Assembly: GCA_016719465.1 (NCBI GenBank)
Contig: JADJYY010000025.1
Location: 8,902-72,901 of the forward strand
Length of the DNA stretch: 64,000 nucleotides
DNA from: Hydrogenophilales bacterium
Lineage (GTDB): Bacteria > Pseudomonadota > Gammaproteobacteria > Burkholderiales > Thiobacillaceae
Direction: 5' to 3'
Shown: one piece after another, positions 32,404-40,870 of the stretch
Position numbering within the stretch: the first letter of the stretch is position 1
Layout of the letters: each line of letters opens with the position of its first letter
Program-made: the position numbers and the translations under genes
The notes under the pieces: model-generated
Seen by the model: only the letters and a program-made list of their open reading frames with translations
What the model was told of the DNA's origin: nothing
Databases searched by the model: none

Positions 32404-32966
32404 AGACGGCCGCGGGCGCCACCACGGAGGCCGGCAAGCCCCGCCGCCCCGGCGCCTGGCTGTTCCTGGCCGGCGTGCTGCTGGCCTGGCTGGCCGCCGC
32501 CGTCCTGGCGCCGGCGCGCATCGGCCCCGCCCTGGACATGTTCCGCCAGCTCCTGGGCGAGGTGCTGCCCGCCCTGGGCCTGGTGTTCGTCCTGCTGTTC
32601 CTGGCCAACCTGTTCGCGGAGCGTCCCTGGATCGAGCGCCACCTGGGGCGCGAGGCCGGCGTCCGCGCCTGGCTGGTGGCCCTCGCCGCCGGCGTCCTGG
32701 CGGCGGGCCCGCCCTGGCCCTGGTATGCCCTGGCCGGCCAGTTCATGCGCCGCGGCATCGCCCCCGGCGTGGCCGCCGCCTTCCTCTACGCCCGCGCCGT
32801 CAAGCTGCCGCTGCTGCCCTTGCTGGTGCACTATTTCGGCCTGGCCTACGCCGTGACCCTGGGCGTCTGGCTGCTCCTGCTGGCCGTCCTCGGCGGCCTG
32901 GCCATGGAGCGGCTGGCGCCGGCCCCCGCATCCGATTTCCTTGCTTCGTCAGAGAAAAATCCATGA
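32400..32966 (+). CDS. permease half, C-terminal-like (ArsP_1-type split permease)
   Basis: A 188-residue protein with four or five TM helices. The motif ERHLGREAGVRAWLVALAAG, AAGPPWPWYALAGQF and AFLYARAVKLPLLPLLVHYFG are of the kind found in one repeat of the predicted permease family. Overlaps by four bases both with the preceding half and with the following oxidoreductase, so the three proteins are made together. Substrate unknown; arsenicals or sulfur compounds are guesses from context. Confidence 0.65.
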   Translation: MKTAAGATTEAGKPRRPGAWLFLAGVLLAWLAAAVLAPARIGPALDMFRQLLGEVLPALGLVFVLLFLANLFAERPWIERHLGREAGVRAWLVALAAGVLAAGPPWPWYALAGQFMRRGIAPGVAAAFLYARAVKLPLLPLLVHYFGLAYAVTLGVWLLLLAVLGGLAMERLAPAPASDFLASSEKNP

Positions 32967-34105
32967 CAACAACTCCTCCCCGCATCGTCATCCTGGGCGC
33001 CGGCTTCGCCGCCCTGACCGCCGTGCGCGAATTGCGCAAGCGCGCGCCACAAGCCCGCCTCACCCTGGTGGCGCCCAAGGCCGAGTTCGTCTATCTGCCC
33101 AGCCTGATCTGGATTCCCAGCGGATTGCGCAACGGACAGGACCTGATCCTGCCCCTCGATCGCTTCCTCGAGGACCACGACGTGGAATTCATCGCCGGCC
33201 GGGTCAGCGGCCTCAAGGACGGCGGTCGCGTGGTGCTGACCGATGCCGGCGAGGTGCAAAACGACGCCCTGATCATCGCCACCGGCGGCCGCTTCATCAA
33301 GAAACTGCCGGGCATCGAGCACGCCCTCACCCTGTGCGAGGGCGTGGCCTCGGCGGAAGCCATCCGCGACCGGGTCAACGCCATGCAATCCGGCCGCATC
33401 GCCCTGGGCTTCGGCGGCAATCCCAACGAACCCTCCGCCATGCGCGGCGGCCCCATGTTCGAGTTGCTGTTCGGCCTGGACACCCTGCTGCGCCGGCAAG
33501 GCAAGCGCGAGCGCATCGAGCTCACCTTCTTCAACGCCGCCGCCGAGCCGGGCAAGCGCCTGGGCGAGAAGGCGGTGACCGGCCTGCTGGCGGAAATGGC
33601 CAGGCGCCGCATCGACACCCACCTGGGCCACAAGCCCCTGGGCTTCTCGGACAAGGGCGTGGACACCGAGGGCGGCCACGTCAACGCCGACCTGATCCTG
33701 TTCATGCCCGGACTCACCGGGCCGGCCTGGGCGCCGGAAGCCGGCCTGGAGCTCTCTCCCGGCGGCTTCTTCAAGGCCGACGAATTCTGCCGCGTGGCCG
33801 GCGCCGACAGGGTATTCGTGGCCGGCGACGCCGGCAGCTACCCCGGCCCGGACTGGATGCCCAAGCAGGCCCACATGGCCGACCTCCAGGCCAGGGCGGC
33901 GGCGGAGAACCTGCTGCTGGCCCTGGACGGCAAGGCGCCCACCGCCCGCTTCAAGATCGAGCTGATCTGCATCGTCGATACCATCGACAAGGGCATCCTG
34001 GTCTACCGGGACCTGAAGCGGAGCTTCCTGCTGCCGCCCAGTCGCCTTCTCCACTGGGCCAAGCGCTACTTCGAGGGGCATTACCTGAAGGTGTTCCGGC
34101 GCTGA
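32963..34105 (+). CDS. sulfide:quinone oxidoreductase-like FAD protein
   Basis: A 380-residue pyridine-nucleotide-disulfide-type flavoprotein. The N-terminus IVILGAGFAALTAVRELRKR binds FAD; NDALIIATGGRF and RVFVAGDAGSYPGPDW are the second and third dinucleotide motifs. Size and C-terminal hydrophobic/basic segment (SRLLHWAKRYFEGHYLKVF) are as in SQR-like membrane-attached enzymes. I see only a few cysteines (LTLCEG, DEFCRV, LICIV), so sulfide chemistry is plausible but unproven. Last gene of the sigma-54 operon. Confidence 0.82.
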   Translation: MTTTPPRIVILGAGFAALTAVRELRKRAPQARLTLVAPKAEFVYLPSLIWIPSGLRNGQDLILPLDRFLEDHDVEFIAGRVSGLKDGGRVVLTDAGEVQNDALIIATGGRFIKKLPGIEHALTLCEGVASAEAIRDRVNAMQSGRIALGFGGNPNEPSAMRGGPMFELLFGLDTLLRRQGKRERIELTFFNAAAEPGKRLGEKAVTGLLAEMARRRIDTHLGHKPLGFSDKGVDTEGGHVNADLILFMPGLTGPAWAPEAGLELSPGGFFKADEFCRVAGADRVFVAGDAGSYPGPDWMPKQAHMADLQARAAAENLLLALDGKAPTARFKIELICIVDTIDKGILVYRDLKRSFLLPPSRLLHWAKRYFEGHYLKVFRR

Positions 34106-34340
34106 GGGCTTGCGAAGTAGGCGCGGTGGGCGCTTGAGAGCAAGGTGCGCGGCGACGAAACAATCAAGCCATTGACGAATGCCCGCTTTCCGAACCACCG
34201 ACAAGTCTCGCCGACTTGTGGCGGGGACACAGGTAAACAGGCTGGCTTGATCGGCCTTACCCGTTCCAGGCAAACCCTGCCGCTTGATATTCGGCCCCAC
34301 CATACATAACATGCACAGCAGTTATAAGGAGGCAGTGGCC

Positions 34341-34577
34341 ATGAACTTCAATATATACCTCGATGACGAAACCGGTCGGCAACTCAATGATGTTGCCAGG
34401 CAGGCGGGAATCAACCGCAATGCCCTGGTTCGCCGGGCGGTGAGCGAGTGGTTGAACCGTCACGGCAAACCGCGATGGCCCGATGAAGTTCTCGCCTTCC
34501 GGGGTATGGCCGACATGCCCCCGTTCGAGTCAGGCAGAGACAGCCTCAAGCCGCCAGTCGCCGACCCGCTGGCCTGA
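34341..34577 (+). CDS. ribbon-helix-helix antitoxin (VapB/CopG-like)
   Basis: A 78-residue protein: NFNIYLDDETGRQLNDVARQ forms the beta strand and first helix and AGINRNALVRRAVSEWLNRH the second helix of a ribbon-helix-helix DNA-binding fold. AAGGAGG at 34326-34332 is a strong ribosome site. Its TGA overlaps the ATG of the PIN toxin (TGATG). The 235-base gap before it contains a small stem ACAAGTC-TCGCC-GACTTGT (34201-34219) and the likely promoter. Confidence 0.82.
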   Translation: MNFNIYLDDETGRQLNDVARQAGINRNALVRRAVSEWLNRHGKPRWPDEVLAFRGMADMPPFESGRDSLKPPVADPLA

Positions 34578-34975
34578 TGAAATATCTGCTCGACACCTGC
34601 ACGGTCTCCGATTTCGTCAAGGGTCACCCGAACGTCCTGGCGCGCGTCAAGGACACGCCTCCGAACCTGGTCGCCGTATCCGTGCTGACGCGCATGGAGG
34701 TTGATTACGGCCTCGCGCTCAACGCCGAGCGGGCAAGAAGGCTGGCTCCCATGCTGGACGCTTTCTTTTCGACCATCGCCACCCTGCGGTTCGACGAAGC
34801 CGATGCCAAGGCCGCCGCGGCGATCCGCGCCGCGCTGAAGACCACGGGGCAGCCCATCGGGGCCTATGACGTTCTGATCGCCGGCACGGGGCTGGCGCGG
34901 GGGTTGGTGGTGGTCACGTCGAATGTTGGTGAGTTCAAGCGGGTTGGCGGATTACAGGTCGAGGATTGGCGCTGA
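34577..34975 (+). CDS. vapC: PIN-domain RNase toxin (VapC-like)
   Basis: A 132-residue PIN-domain protein: YLLDTCTVSDF carries the first metal-binding Asp (D6), VSVLTRMEVDYG the conserved Glu, and GAYDVLIAGTGLARGLVVVTSN the later acidic residue. VapC toxins cleave initiator tRNA or rRNA and are neutralised by the upstream antitoxin. Translationally coupled to it. The 211 bases after it hold no gene; a GTAAAAT box near 35153 may drive the hemoglobin gene. Confidence 0.88.
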   Translation: MKYLLDTCTVSDFVKGHPNVLARVKDTPPNLVAVSVLTRMEVDYGLALNAERARRLAPMLDAFFSTIATLRFDEADAKAAAAIRAALKTTGQPIGAYDVLIAGTGLARGLVVVTSNVGEFKRVGGLQVEDWR

Positions 34976-35186
34976 ACTCAGGGTTCCCGAAAACACCGAA
35001 AGATGCCTGGCCGCGCGAAAGCCGCCGATCCGTGTGCTTGATTTTTCAAGCTTGATTTGAAGGCCGTCCGCTTTACAGTCCGTTCACAAACGACCATGCC
35101 AGGCACCGATGACGCGCCACCACATCCCGGCCACACGCTCGGCGGCGTGCCGGTAAAATCCTCGCACTCTGATCTTTCATCGCGCC

Positions 35187-35594
35187 ATGAATCTCCCGAA
35201 TCATTACCAGCGCATCGGCGGCGAGGCCAAGGTGCGCGAGCTGGTGGACCGCTTCTACGACCACATGGACGAGTTGCCCGAGGCCTGGGACGTCCGCAAG
35301 TTGCACGCGGAAAGCCTGGCCAACTCGCGCGACAAGCTGTTCGACTTCCTGTCCGGCTGGATGGGCGGTCCCCAACACTACGTGGAGAAGCACGGCCATC
35401 CCATGCTGCGCCGGCGCCACCTGCCCTTCCCCATCGGCGAGGCCGAGCGGGACCAGTGGATGCACTGCATGAGGCTGGCCCTGGGCGAGGTGGTCGCGGA
35501 CGAGGAGCTGCGAAACGAGCTCTACCAGGCCTTCGCCAAGGTGGCGGACCACATGCGCAACCAGGCCGCCACACCCCATCACCATCAACCCTGA
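35187..35594 (+). CDS. group II truncated hemoglobin
   Basis: A 135-residue 2-on-2 globin (YjbI/GlbO type): YQRIGGEAKVRELVDRFYDHM, then GWMGGPQHYVEKHGHPMLRR and RRHLPFPIGEAERDQWM with the proximal His in RRHLPF and the group II Trp at WMHCM. The C-terminus is His-rich. Such proteins bind O2 and NO and often accompany redox or sulfur genes. Followed after 19 bases by a DUF302 gene. Confidence 0.92.
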   Translation: MNLPNHYQRIGGEAKVRELVDRFYDHMDELPEAWDVRKLHAESLANSRDKLFDFLSGWMGGPQHYVEKHGHPMLRRRHLPFPIGEAERDQWMHCMRLALGEVVADEELRNELYQAFAKVADHMRNQAATPHHHQP

Positions 35595-35613
35595 CCCACG
35601 AGAGGAATCCCCC

Positions 35614-36003
35614 ATGTACGCCCATACCGTCGAACTGCCCCTGCCCATCGACCAGGCCATCGAAAAGCTCAAGGCCGCCCTGGCCGAAGCCAAGATGGGC
35701 GTGGTCTCCGAGGTGGATGTCCAGGCCATCATGAAGGCCAAGATCAACCACGAAATCCCGCCCTACCGCCTGTTGGGCGTGTGCGCACCCGGCATCGCCA
35801 GGCGCGTCATCGAGGCCGACCGGGACGCGGGCGCCCTGTTGCCCTGCGGCTGCTGCGTGTACGAAACCGCGACCGGCGTCACCCGCATCGCCCTGCAGGA
35901 CCCGGGCGTGATCGCCGCCACGGCCGGCAACGCCGAAATCACGGCCGCCATGAACGACGCCCAGTCCCATCTCGCCGGTGTTCTGGCTAAACTGCGTGCC
36001 TGA
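35614..36003 (+). CDS. DUF302 domain protein (cytosolic)
   Basis: A 129-residue DUF302 protein without signal peptide: ELPLPIDQAIEKLKAALAEA, MGVVSEVDVQAIMKAKI, YRLLGVCAPGIARRVIEADR and LLPCGCCVYETATGVTRIAL. The CGCC cysteines suggest thiol or metal chemistry. GAGAGGAA upstream serves ATG 35614. Lies between truncated hemoglobin and rhodanese, consistent with sulfur or redox stress handling (inference). Confidence 0.88.
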   Translation: MYAHTVELPLPIDQAIEKLKAALAEAKMGVVSEVDVQAIMKAKINHEIPPYRLLGVCAPGIARRVIEADRDAGALLPCGCCVYETATGVTRIALQDPGVIAATAGNAEITAAMNDAQSHLAGVLAKLRA

Positions 36004-36036
36004 GCGATCTCGTTCAATACCCTAGGAGGAGACCCC

Positions 36037-36627
36037 ATGCGCGCATTGCTGATTGCCCTGGCTTTCGGATTGTTCAGTGCTTCATTCAGCCTCAACGCCC
36101 AGGCCGTGGACCCGGCCACGCTGCCCAAGGTCAAGATCAGCAAGCTGGGGCTCTACATGGAGGCCAAGGACGTGCCGGACTTCCTGAAGAAGCACGCGCC
36201 CAGGGTGCTGTTCGTGGACGTGCGCACCATCGAGGAGCTGCTGTTCGTCGGCGTGCCCGACGGCATCGACGGCCACGCCTCCTTCGGCATCATGCATTAC
36301 GACAAGTGGGACAAGGAGAAAAAGACCTTCGTGCGCAATCCCAACCCGGATTTCCTCTCCCAGTTCGAGCTGTGGACGCTGGACAAGGGCATCGAGAAGA
36401 CCGATCCCATCGTTCTCATCTGCCGTTCCGGCGACCGCAGCGCCCTGTCCGCCGACCTGCTGGCCCGCCACGGCTACACCAACGTCTGGTCGGTGGTGGA
36501 CGGCTTCGAGGGCGACATGGCCAAGGACGGCCCCAACAAGGGCAAGCGGACGGTCAACGGCTGGAAGAACATCGGTCTGCCCTGGAGCTACAACGTGGAC
36601 CAGAGCAGGATCACGATGAGCAAGTAA
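36037..36627 (+). CDS. periplasmic rhodanese-like sulfurtransferase
   Basis: A 196-residue exported protein: signal peptide about 1-23 (ending NAQA) and a rhodanese domain with VLFVDVRTIEEL, DPIVLICRSGDRSALSADLL (active-site loop CRSGDRS) and WSVVDGFEGDM. An intact active-site Cys indicates sulfur transfer in the periplasm. AGGAGGA at 36024-36030 serves ATG 36037. Confidence 0.9.
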   Translation: MRALLIALAFGLFSASFSLNAQAVDPATLPKVKISKLGLYMEAKDVPDFLKKHAPRVLFVDVRTIEELLFVGVPDGIDGHASFGIMHYDKWDKEKKTFVRNPNPDFLSQFELWTLDKGIEKTDPIVLICRSGDRSALSADLLARHGYTNVWSVVDGFEGDMAKDGPNKGKRTVNGWKNIGLPWSYNVDQSRITMSK

Positions 36628-36669
36628 GCTGGCAACCCGGTGAATTGGTAAACCATAAAGGAGACGACC

Positions 36670-37248
36670 ATGAAATACGCACTCGGCTTTTCCCTCTTGA
36701 CCCTGACCCTGGCGGGCTGCGCCAACGCCCCGTCCGCCGAAAGGGTGGCCGGCCTGAATGACGACGCCCGCAAGACCGCCGGAGGCCTGATCCAGACCCT
36801 GGGTGGCGAACTGAAGACCGCCATGACCGAGGGTGGCCCGGTGGGCGCCATCGGCGTGTGCAAGGTCAAGGCGCCCGAGATCGCCGCCGCGGCCATGCAG
36901 AAGACCGGCATGAAGATCAAGCGGGTGAGCCCGAAGAACCGCAATCCCAAGGGTGTGCCGGACGAATGGGAAACCCAGGCCCTGGCCGCCCTGGAGAAGC
37001 GCCTGGCCGCCGGCGAGAAGCCGGAAACCCTGGACATGCACGCCGTGGTGCCCGGCGCCAACGGCAGCGAATTCCGCTACGCCAAGGCCCTGGTCACCCA
37101 GCCCCTGTGCCTGAACTGCCACGGCGACCCGGACAAGATGCCCCCCGACGTCAAGGCCAAGCTGGCCGCCGAGTATCCCAACGACAAGGCCGTGGGCTAT
37201 TCCGCCGGCATGATCCGCGGCTTGCTGTCGATTCGGAATCCTCTGTAA
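36670..37248 (+). CDS. DUF3365 (Tll0287-like) heme-binding lipoprotein
   Basis: A 192-residue predicted lipoprotein with lipobox LAGC (Cys17). The DUF3365 core shows KVKAPEIAAA, KRVSPKNRNPKGVPDEWE and one c-type heme site LCLNCHGDP (CxxCH). The final GYSAGMIRGLLSIRNPL is typical. Members are thought to be redox sensors or electron carriers in the periplasm. AAAGGAGA at 36657-36664 serves ATG 36670. Confidence 0.88.
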   Translation: MKYALGFSLLTLTLAGCANAPSAERVAGLNDDARKTAGGLIQTLGGELKTAMTEGGPVGAIGVCKVKAPEIAAAAMQKTGMKIKRVSPKNRNPKGVPDEWETQALAALEKRLAAGEKPETLDMHAVVPGANGSEFRYAKALVTQPLCLNCHGDPDKMPPDVKAKLAAEYPNDKAVGYSAGMIRGLLSIRNPL

Positions 37249-37310
37249 CGGGCGGAGGTCGGTGAGTGGGTAGGGGGTGGTGATTACCCCCTCTTCACCG
37301 ATCACCAATC

Positions 37311-37394
37311 CCCCTTCACCCTTCACCCTTCACCCTTCACACCCTTCACCCTTCACCCTTCACCCTTCACCCTTCACCCTTCACCCTTCACCCA
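37311..37394 (+). repeat. CCCTTCA heptanucleotide tandem repeat
   Basis: About eleven copies of the 7-base unit CCCTTCA, with one two-base interruption near 37341-37342, run up to three bases before ATG 37397. The frame of the channel gene is open through the repeat back to 37277. Because seven is not a multiple of three, slippage would shift any upstream start relative to the gene and also alter promoter or ribosome spacing. Confidence 0.85.
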
Positions 37395-37396
37395 CC

Positions 37397-38359
37397 ATGC
37401 CCGACACCCCCGCCCCCCGCCTGCGACACTTCCCCGTCGCCTGGTTCGCCATGATCATGGGCCTGGGCGGGTTGACCCTGGCCTGGCGCAAGGCGGAGGA
37501 ACTGCTCGCCCTGCCCGTTTCCCTCAGCCCCTGGCTGCTGATCCTGGCGACCACGCTGTTCGCCCTGCTGGCGGCGCTGTACACCGTGAAGGTCATCCGG
37601 CATCGCCCCGAGGCGGCCAGGGAGTGGAGCCATCCGGTCAAGATGAATTTCGTGCCCGCGGTGAGCATCGCGCTGCTCCTGCTGTCCATCGCCTGGCTGC
37701 CGGTCAGCGCGCCCTATTCCAAGCTGCTCTGGCTGGCGGGCACGGGCCTGCACCTGCTCCTCACCCTCTACGCCATTACCCAGTGGATGCACCAGAGCAA
37801 GTTCGAGATCGTTCATCTCAACCCCGCCTGGTTCATCCCCGTGGTGGGCAACATCCTGGTGCCCATCGTCGGCGTCACGCACGCGCCGGTGGAGATTTCC
37901 TGGTTCTTCTTCAGCGTCGGGCTCCTGTTCTGGCCGGTGCTGCTGACCATCATCTTCTACCGGGTGATCTTCCACGGCAGCCTGCCGGAACGGCTCATGC
38001 CCACCCTGTTCATCCTCATCGCGCCGCCGGCGGTGGGCTTCCTGTCCTACCTCAAGCTGACCGGTGAACTGGATGCCTTCGCCCATGTGCTCTACCACGG
38101 CGCCCTGTTCTTCACCCTGCTGCTGTTCGCCCAGCTGCGCTGGTTCATGCGGCTCAAGTTCTTCCTGTCATGGTGGGCCTACTCCTTCCCCCTGGCCGCC
38201 ATCACCCTGGCCACCCTGGCCATGTTCGAGCACACCGGCGGCATCGTCTTCCTGCGCCTGGCCGGCATCCTGCTCGGCATCACCACGGTGGTCATCGCCG
38301 GCCTGCTGGCCCGCACCGCCCTGGCGGTGGCGCGGCGGGAAATCTGCCTGGAGGAATAG
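37397..38359 (+). CDS. SLAC1/TehA-family anion channel protein
   Basis: A 320-residue inner-membrane protein with about ten TM helices. The start HFPVAWFAMIMGLGGLTLAW is the family signature, followed by HPVKMNFVPAVSIALLLLS and VVGNILVPIVGVTHAPVEISWF. Members transport small anions, C4-dicarboxylates, sulfite or tellurite. ATG 37397 is chosen because the extension upstream is only the heptamer repeat; no good ribosome site is visible, as the repeat occupies that place. Sulfite export would fit the rhodanese/DUF302 context (inference). Confidence 0.88.
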   Translation: MPDTPAPRLRHFPVAWFAMIMGLGGLTLAWRKAEELLALPVSLSPWLLILATTLFALLAALYTVKVIRHRPEAAREWSHPVKMNFVPAVSIALLLLSIAWLPVSAPYSKLLWLAGTGLHLLLTLYAITQWMHQSKFEIVHLNPAWFIPVVGNILVPIVGVTHAPVEISWFFFSVGLLFWPVLLTIIFYRVIFHGSLPERLMPTLFILIAPPAVGFLSYLKLTGELDAFAHVLYHGALFFTLLLFAQLRWFMRLKFFLSWWAYSFPLAAITLATLAMFEHTGGIVFLRLAGILLGITTVVIAGLLARTALAVARREICLEE

Positions 38360-38510
38360 GCGCCCGGCCCGCCTGGAACGGGCGGCCCGGTCTTGCCTTG
38401 GGGGCCTGATTCGCCGCGACCACCTGATCGAGGTCAAGCAATCCGCGAATAGTTTCAAGCCTGAAGGCCATGGGCCGATAAAGGGTTCTCGAAGCAATCG
38501 GAGAGCACCC

Positions 38511-38759
38511 ATGGATCCCGACACCCCCGATCAGGCCGTCCCCGAACGCCGCAAACGTGTGGATCTCAGGGAAATCTTCGAAGAGATCATCACGCGGGTG
38601 GAGCCCTTCTTCCAGAAAGACACGGGCATCAACGGCGGCACCACGGAATACTGGGCGGCGCGGGTGATCCACGACGCCCATCCGGGCCTTACCCAGCACG
38701 ACATCAAGGTGCTCGTCGACGCCGCCGCCCGCTATTACCGGGAGCGGGTGCCGGCCTGA
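38511..38759 (+). CDS. small conserved-looking hypothetical protein
   Basis: An 82-residue acidic/basic mixed protein without TM: VDLREIFEEIITRVEPFFQK, then TEYWAARVIHDAHPGLTQHD and VDAAARYYRERVPA. GGAGAG at 38500-38505 serves ATG 38511. Coding-like composition and a good ribosome site support it. It converges on folA with a 25-base overlap of the 3' ends. No function recognised. Confidence 0.65.
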   Translation: MDPDTPDQAVPERRKRVDLREIFEEIITRVEPFFQKDTGINGGTTEYWAARVIHDAHPGLTQHDIKVLVDAAARYYRERVPA

Positions 38760-39283
38760 GGGTCCCGGCCTGAAGCTACCGGGCCTTGGCGGCGCCGGTA
38801 GACGACGAAGTCGTAACCCAGCCCGTCCGCATTCACCTGCCTGTTCCGTTCCGTCTCGCGCCATTCGCCCAGGTCGAAGGCCGGGAACCAGGCATCGCCC
38901 TCGTATTCGGCCTGGATTTCGGTGAGATAGAGCCGTTCCGCCCGGGGCAGCACCTGGGCGTAGAGATCGGCGCCGCCGACGAAAAAGATTTCCGGATCAT
39001 GGCCGCAGGCGGCGACGGCGGCGTCGAGGGAATTGGCGACGAGACAGCCTTCCACCCGGTAATTCGCATCCCGCGTGACGATCACCGTGGTCCGCCCCGG
39101 CAGGGGCTTGCCGATGGATTCGTAGGTCTTGCGCCCCATGACGATGTGATGCCCCATGGTCAGGGCCTTGAAGTGCTTCAGGTCCTCCGGCAGCCGCCAG
39201 GGCAGCGTGTTGCGGATGCCGATGACGCGGTTCCTCGCCATGGCGGCGATGACTGACAGGATGGGGGCGGAATGTTCGGGCAT
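38735..39283 (-). CDS. folA: dihydrofolate reductase
   Basis: A 182-residue FolA: ILSVIAAMARNRVIGIRNTL, PWRLPEDLKHFKALTMGHH, VMGRKTYESIGKPLPGRTTV and FVGGADLYAQVLPRAERLYL are all canonical; the acidic substrate residue is in LPEDLKHF. It makes tetrahydrofolate, balancing the dihydrofolate released by ThyA. The start is set at ATG 39283; the C-terminal 15-20 residues exceed the usual length. In many proteobacteria it follows thyA directly; here thyA is 13 kb upstream on the same strand. Confidence 0.95.
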   Translation of the reverse strand: MPEHSAPILSVIAAMARNRVIGIRNTLPWRLPEDLKHFKALTMGHHIVMGRKTYESIGKPLPGRTTVIVTRDANYRVEGCLVANSLDAAVAACGHDPEIFFVGGADLYAQVLPRAERLYLTEIQAEYEGDAWFPAFDLGEWRETERNRQVNADGLGYDFVVYRRRQGPVASGRDPQAGTRSR

Positions 39284-39392
39284 GGGTGGGATCGGTTGGG
39301 GCTGGCGCGGAGGGGCCAAGGGTATTTCAGCGGGGGCGGTGAAGGGAAGCCGGGGGGGATTTAACGGTGGTCAGCCAAGGCGACCGACATCG

Positions 39393-39431
39393 AAATCCCC
39401 CTCCATCCCCCTTTACAAAGGGGGAAAAAAC
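39393..39431. repeat. family A repeat copy (CCCCCTTT...AAAGGGGG)
   Basis: AAATCCCCCTCCATCCCCCT, then TTACAAAGGGGGAAA, lies in the 200-base gap between folA and the efflux adaptor; a partial GGGGGGATTT lies just upstream at 39353. No gene is visible in this gap. Confidence 0.65.
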
Positions 39432-39483
39432 CTTCAACCGCCTCCAAGTGGGCGCGGGGCCCGAGCCCCACTGAAATAGCCTC

Positions 39484-40689
39484 TTATTTCGGCCGCGCCA
39501 CCACCCGCGTCCCCTCAGCGATCTTCTCGTCCGGATGGGCGATGACCTCTTCGCCGGCCTTCAGGCCGTCGAGCACCTGGGCTTCCAGGCCGTTGCGCTC
39601 CCCCACCTTCACGTCGCGCAACCGGGCGCGGCCCGCCTCGGCGACGAACACGGCCCAGCCGTCGCCGCGCCGGAACAGGGCGCTGGCGGGGGCCAGCAAG
39701 AGGTCCGAGCCTTCCCACAGCACGAAGGCGGCCTCGACCCGGTAGCCGTCGCCCAGGGATTTCCATTCCTCGCCCGGCGAGACGATATCCACCAGCACCC
39801 GCACCCGCTGCTCCTCCACCCCCAGGGCGGAGACCTTGGTGAAGCCGGCCGGCTCCACCACGCGCACGCGGCCTTGCAGGGCGCGGGCGCCGCCCCAGCG
39901 GTCCAGCAGGACCTTGGAACCGACGCCGATCTTCACCGCCGAGGTGGACAGCACTTCCACCATGACTTCCAGCGTGCCGGGATGGCCGATCTCCACCAGG
40001 GACTGGCCCGCCTGCACCACGCCTTCACTCTCGTGGGGCACGGCCAGGACCCGGCCGGCCACCGGCGCGGTGACGGCCAGGATTTCCGGCGAGCGGCCGG
40101 CGCGGGTGGCGGGGGCGTCCGCCTCGGTGAGGGCGGCCCGGGCTACGGCGACTTCATGCTGAGCCACCTGGATCGCATAGTCGGCGGCCTGCCGGGTCGC
40201 CTGGCTGGCCTGCAGGCGGCCGCGGGCCTGGTCCACGGCGGCCTGGGAGACGAAGCTGGCCTTGCCCAGGGACTCGGCCCGGGCCAGTTCCTGCTCGGCC
40301 AGGCGCGCCTCGGCGGCGGCGGCGCGGGCGTTCTCCCGGGCGGCCAGCAGGGCGGACTGGGCCGATTCCACCCGGGCCCGGGCCTGGGCCCGGCTGCGCG
40401 GGTCCAGGCTGGCGGAGCGGGCCGGCTCGATGAAGGCCACCACCTGGCCGGCGGCGACGGCGTCGCCCACCTTCAGCGTGATCCTGCGGGCCTGGCCCGC
40501 CACCGGCGCGGCCACCACGTAGCGCTCGCGCACCCGGGTCTTGCCCTCTTCCTCCACGGTCACGGCCAGGTCGCCCTTGCGGGCCGCCACCAGTTCCACC
40601 GGCACGGGCCGGGGCATGAAGCCGTAGCCGATGGCGGCGATCAGCGCCAGGGCGATGAGCAGGTAAACGATGCGTCCACGCCATTTCAT
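39484..40689 (-). CDS. HlyD-type periplasmic adaptor of ABC efflux system
   Basis: A 401-residue adaptor: N-terminal TM (IVYLLIALALIAAIGYGF), lipoyl halves (YVVAAPVAGQARRITLKVGD and LAVTAPVAGRVLAVPHESEG), a long Ala/Arg-rich coiled-coil hairpin (about 110-200) and the membrane-proximal end LKAGEEVIAHPDEKIAEGTR. Third gene of the minus-strand operon after the ATPase and FtsX-type permease, so a MacA-like tripartite efflux role is likely. ATG 40689 lies 181 bases after the permease stop, a gap filled with a family B repeat. Confidence 0.9.
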   Translation of the reverse strand: MKWRGRIVYLLIALALIAAIGYGFMPRPVPVELVAARKGDLAVTVEEEGKTRVRERYVVAAPVAGQARRITLKVGDAVAAGQVVAFIEPARSASLDPRSRAQARARVESAQSALLAARENARAAAAEARLAEQELARAESLGKASFVSQAAVDQARGRLQASQATRQAADYAIQVAQHEVAVARAALTEADAPATRAGRSPEILAVTAPVAGRVLAVPHESEGVVQAGQSLVEIGHPGTLEVMVEVLSTSAVKIGVGSKVLLDRWGGARALQGRVRVVEPAGFTKVSALGVEEQRVRVLVDIVSPGEEWKSLGDGYRVEAAFVLWEGSDLLLAPASALFRRGDGWAVFVAEAGRARLRDVKVGERNGLEAQVLDGLKAGEEVIAHPDEKIAEGTRVVARPK

Positions 40690-40732
40690 GGTGAGATACC
40701 CCAATCCTCCGCGTGCGCTGGAAGCGCCACAT

Positions 40733-40811
40733 CCCTCCCCCTCCCGGCCTCCCCCGCTCCCGGGGGAGGGGGTTGCTCCCTCCCCACCTGTGGGGAGGGC
40801 CGGGGTGGGGA
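40733..40811. repeat. GC-rich double-hairpin repeat, family B copy 2
   Basis: Same layout as 7531-7609: a CCTCCCCCGCTCCCGGGGGAGG-type palindrome, then CTCCCTCCCC-ACCTGT-GGGGAGGG, then CGGGGTGGGGA. It sits between permease and adaptor genes and could form transcription-attenuating hairpins. Confidence 0.6.
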
Positions 40812-40870
40812 GGCCTCGACTTCAAGCAAGTTCAACGCCCTGTGGATAGCCCGCGCGTCCATGACACCCC

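Noticed and set aside
34201..34219. Intrinsic terminator stem ACAAGTC-TCGCC-GACTTGT
   Set aside because: Only a 7-bp stem, no T-run, and 96 bases from the nearest upstream stop; kept only as a remark.
37311..37394. CRISPR or telomere-like array
   Set aside because: Seven-base units without spacers; a simple sequence repeat.
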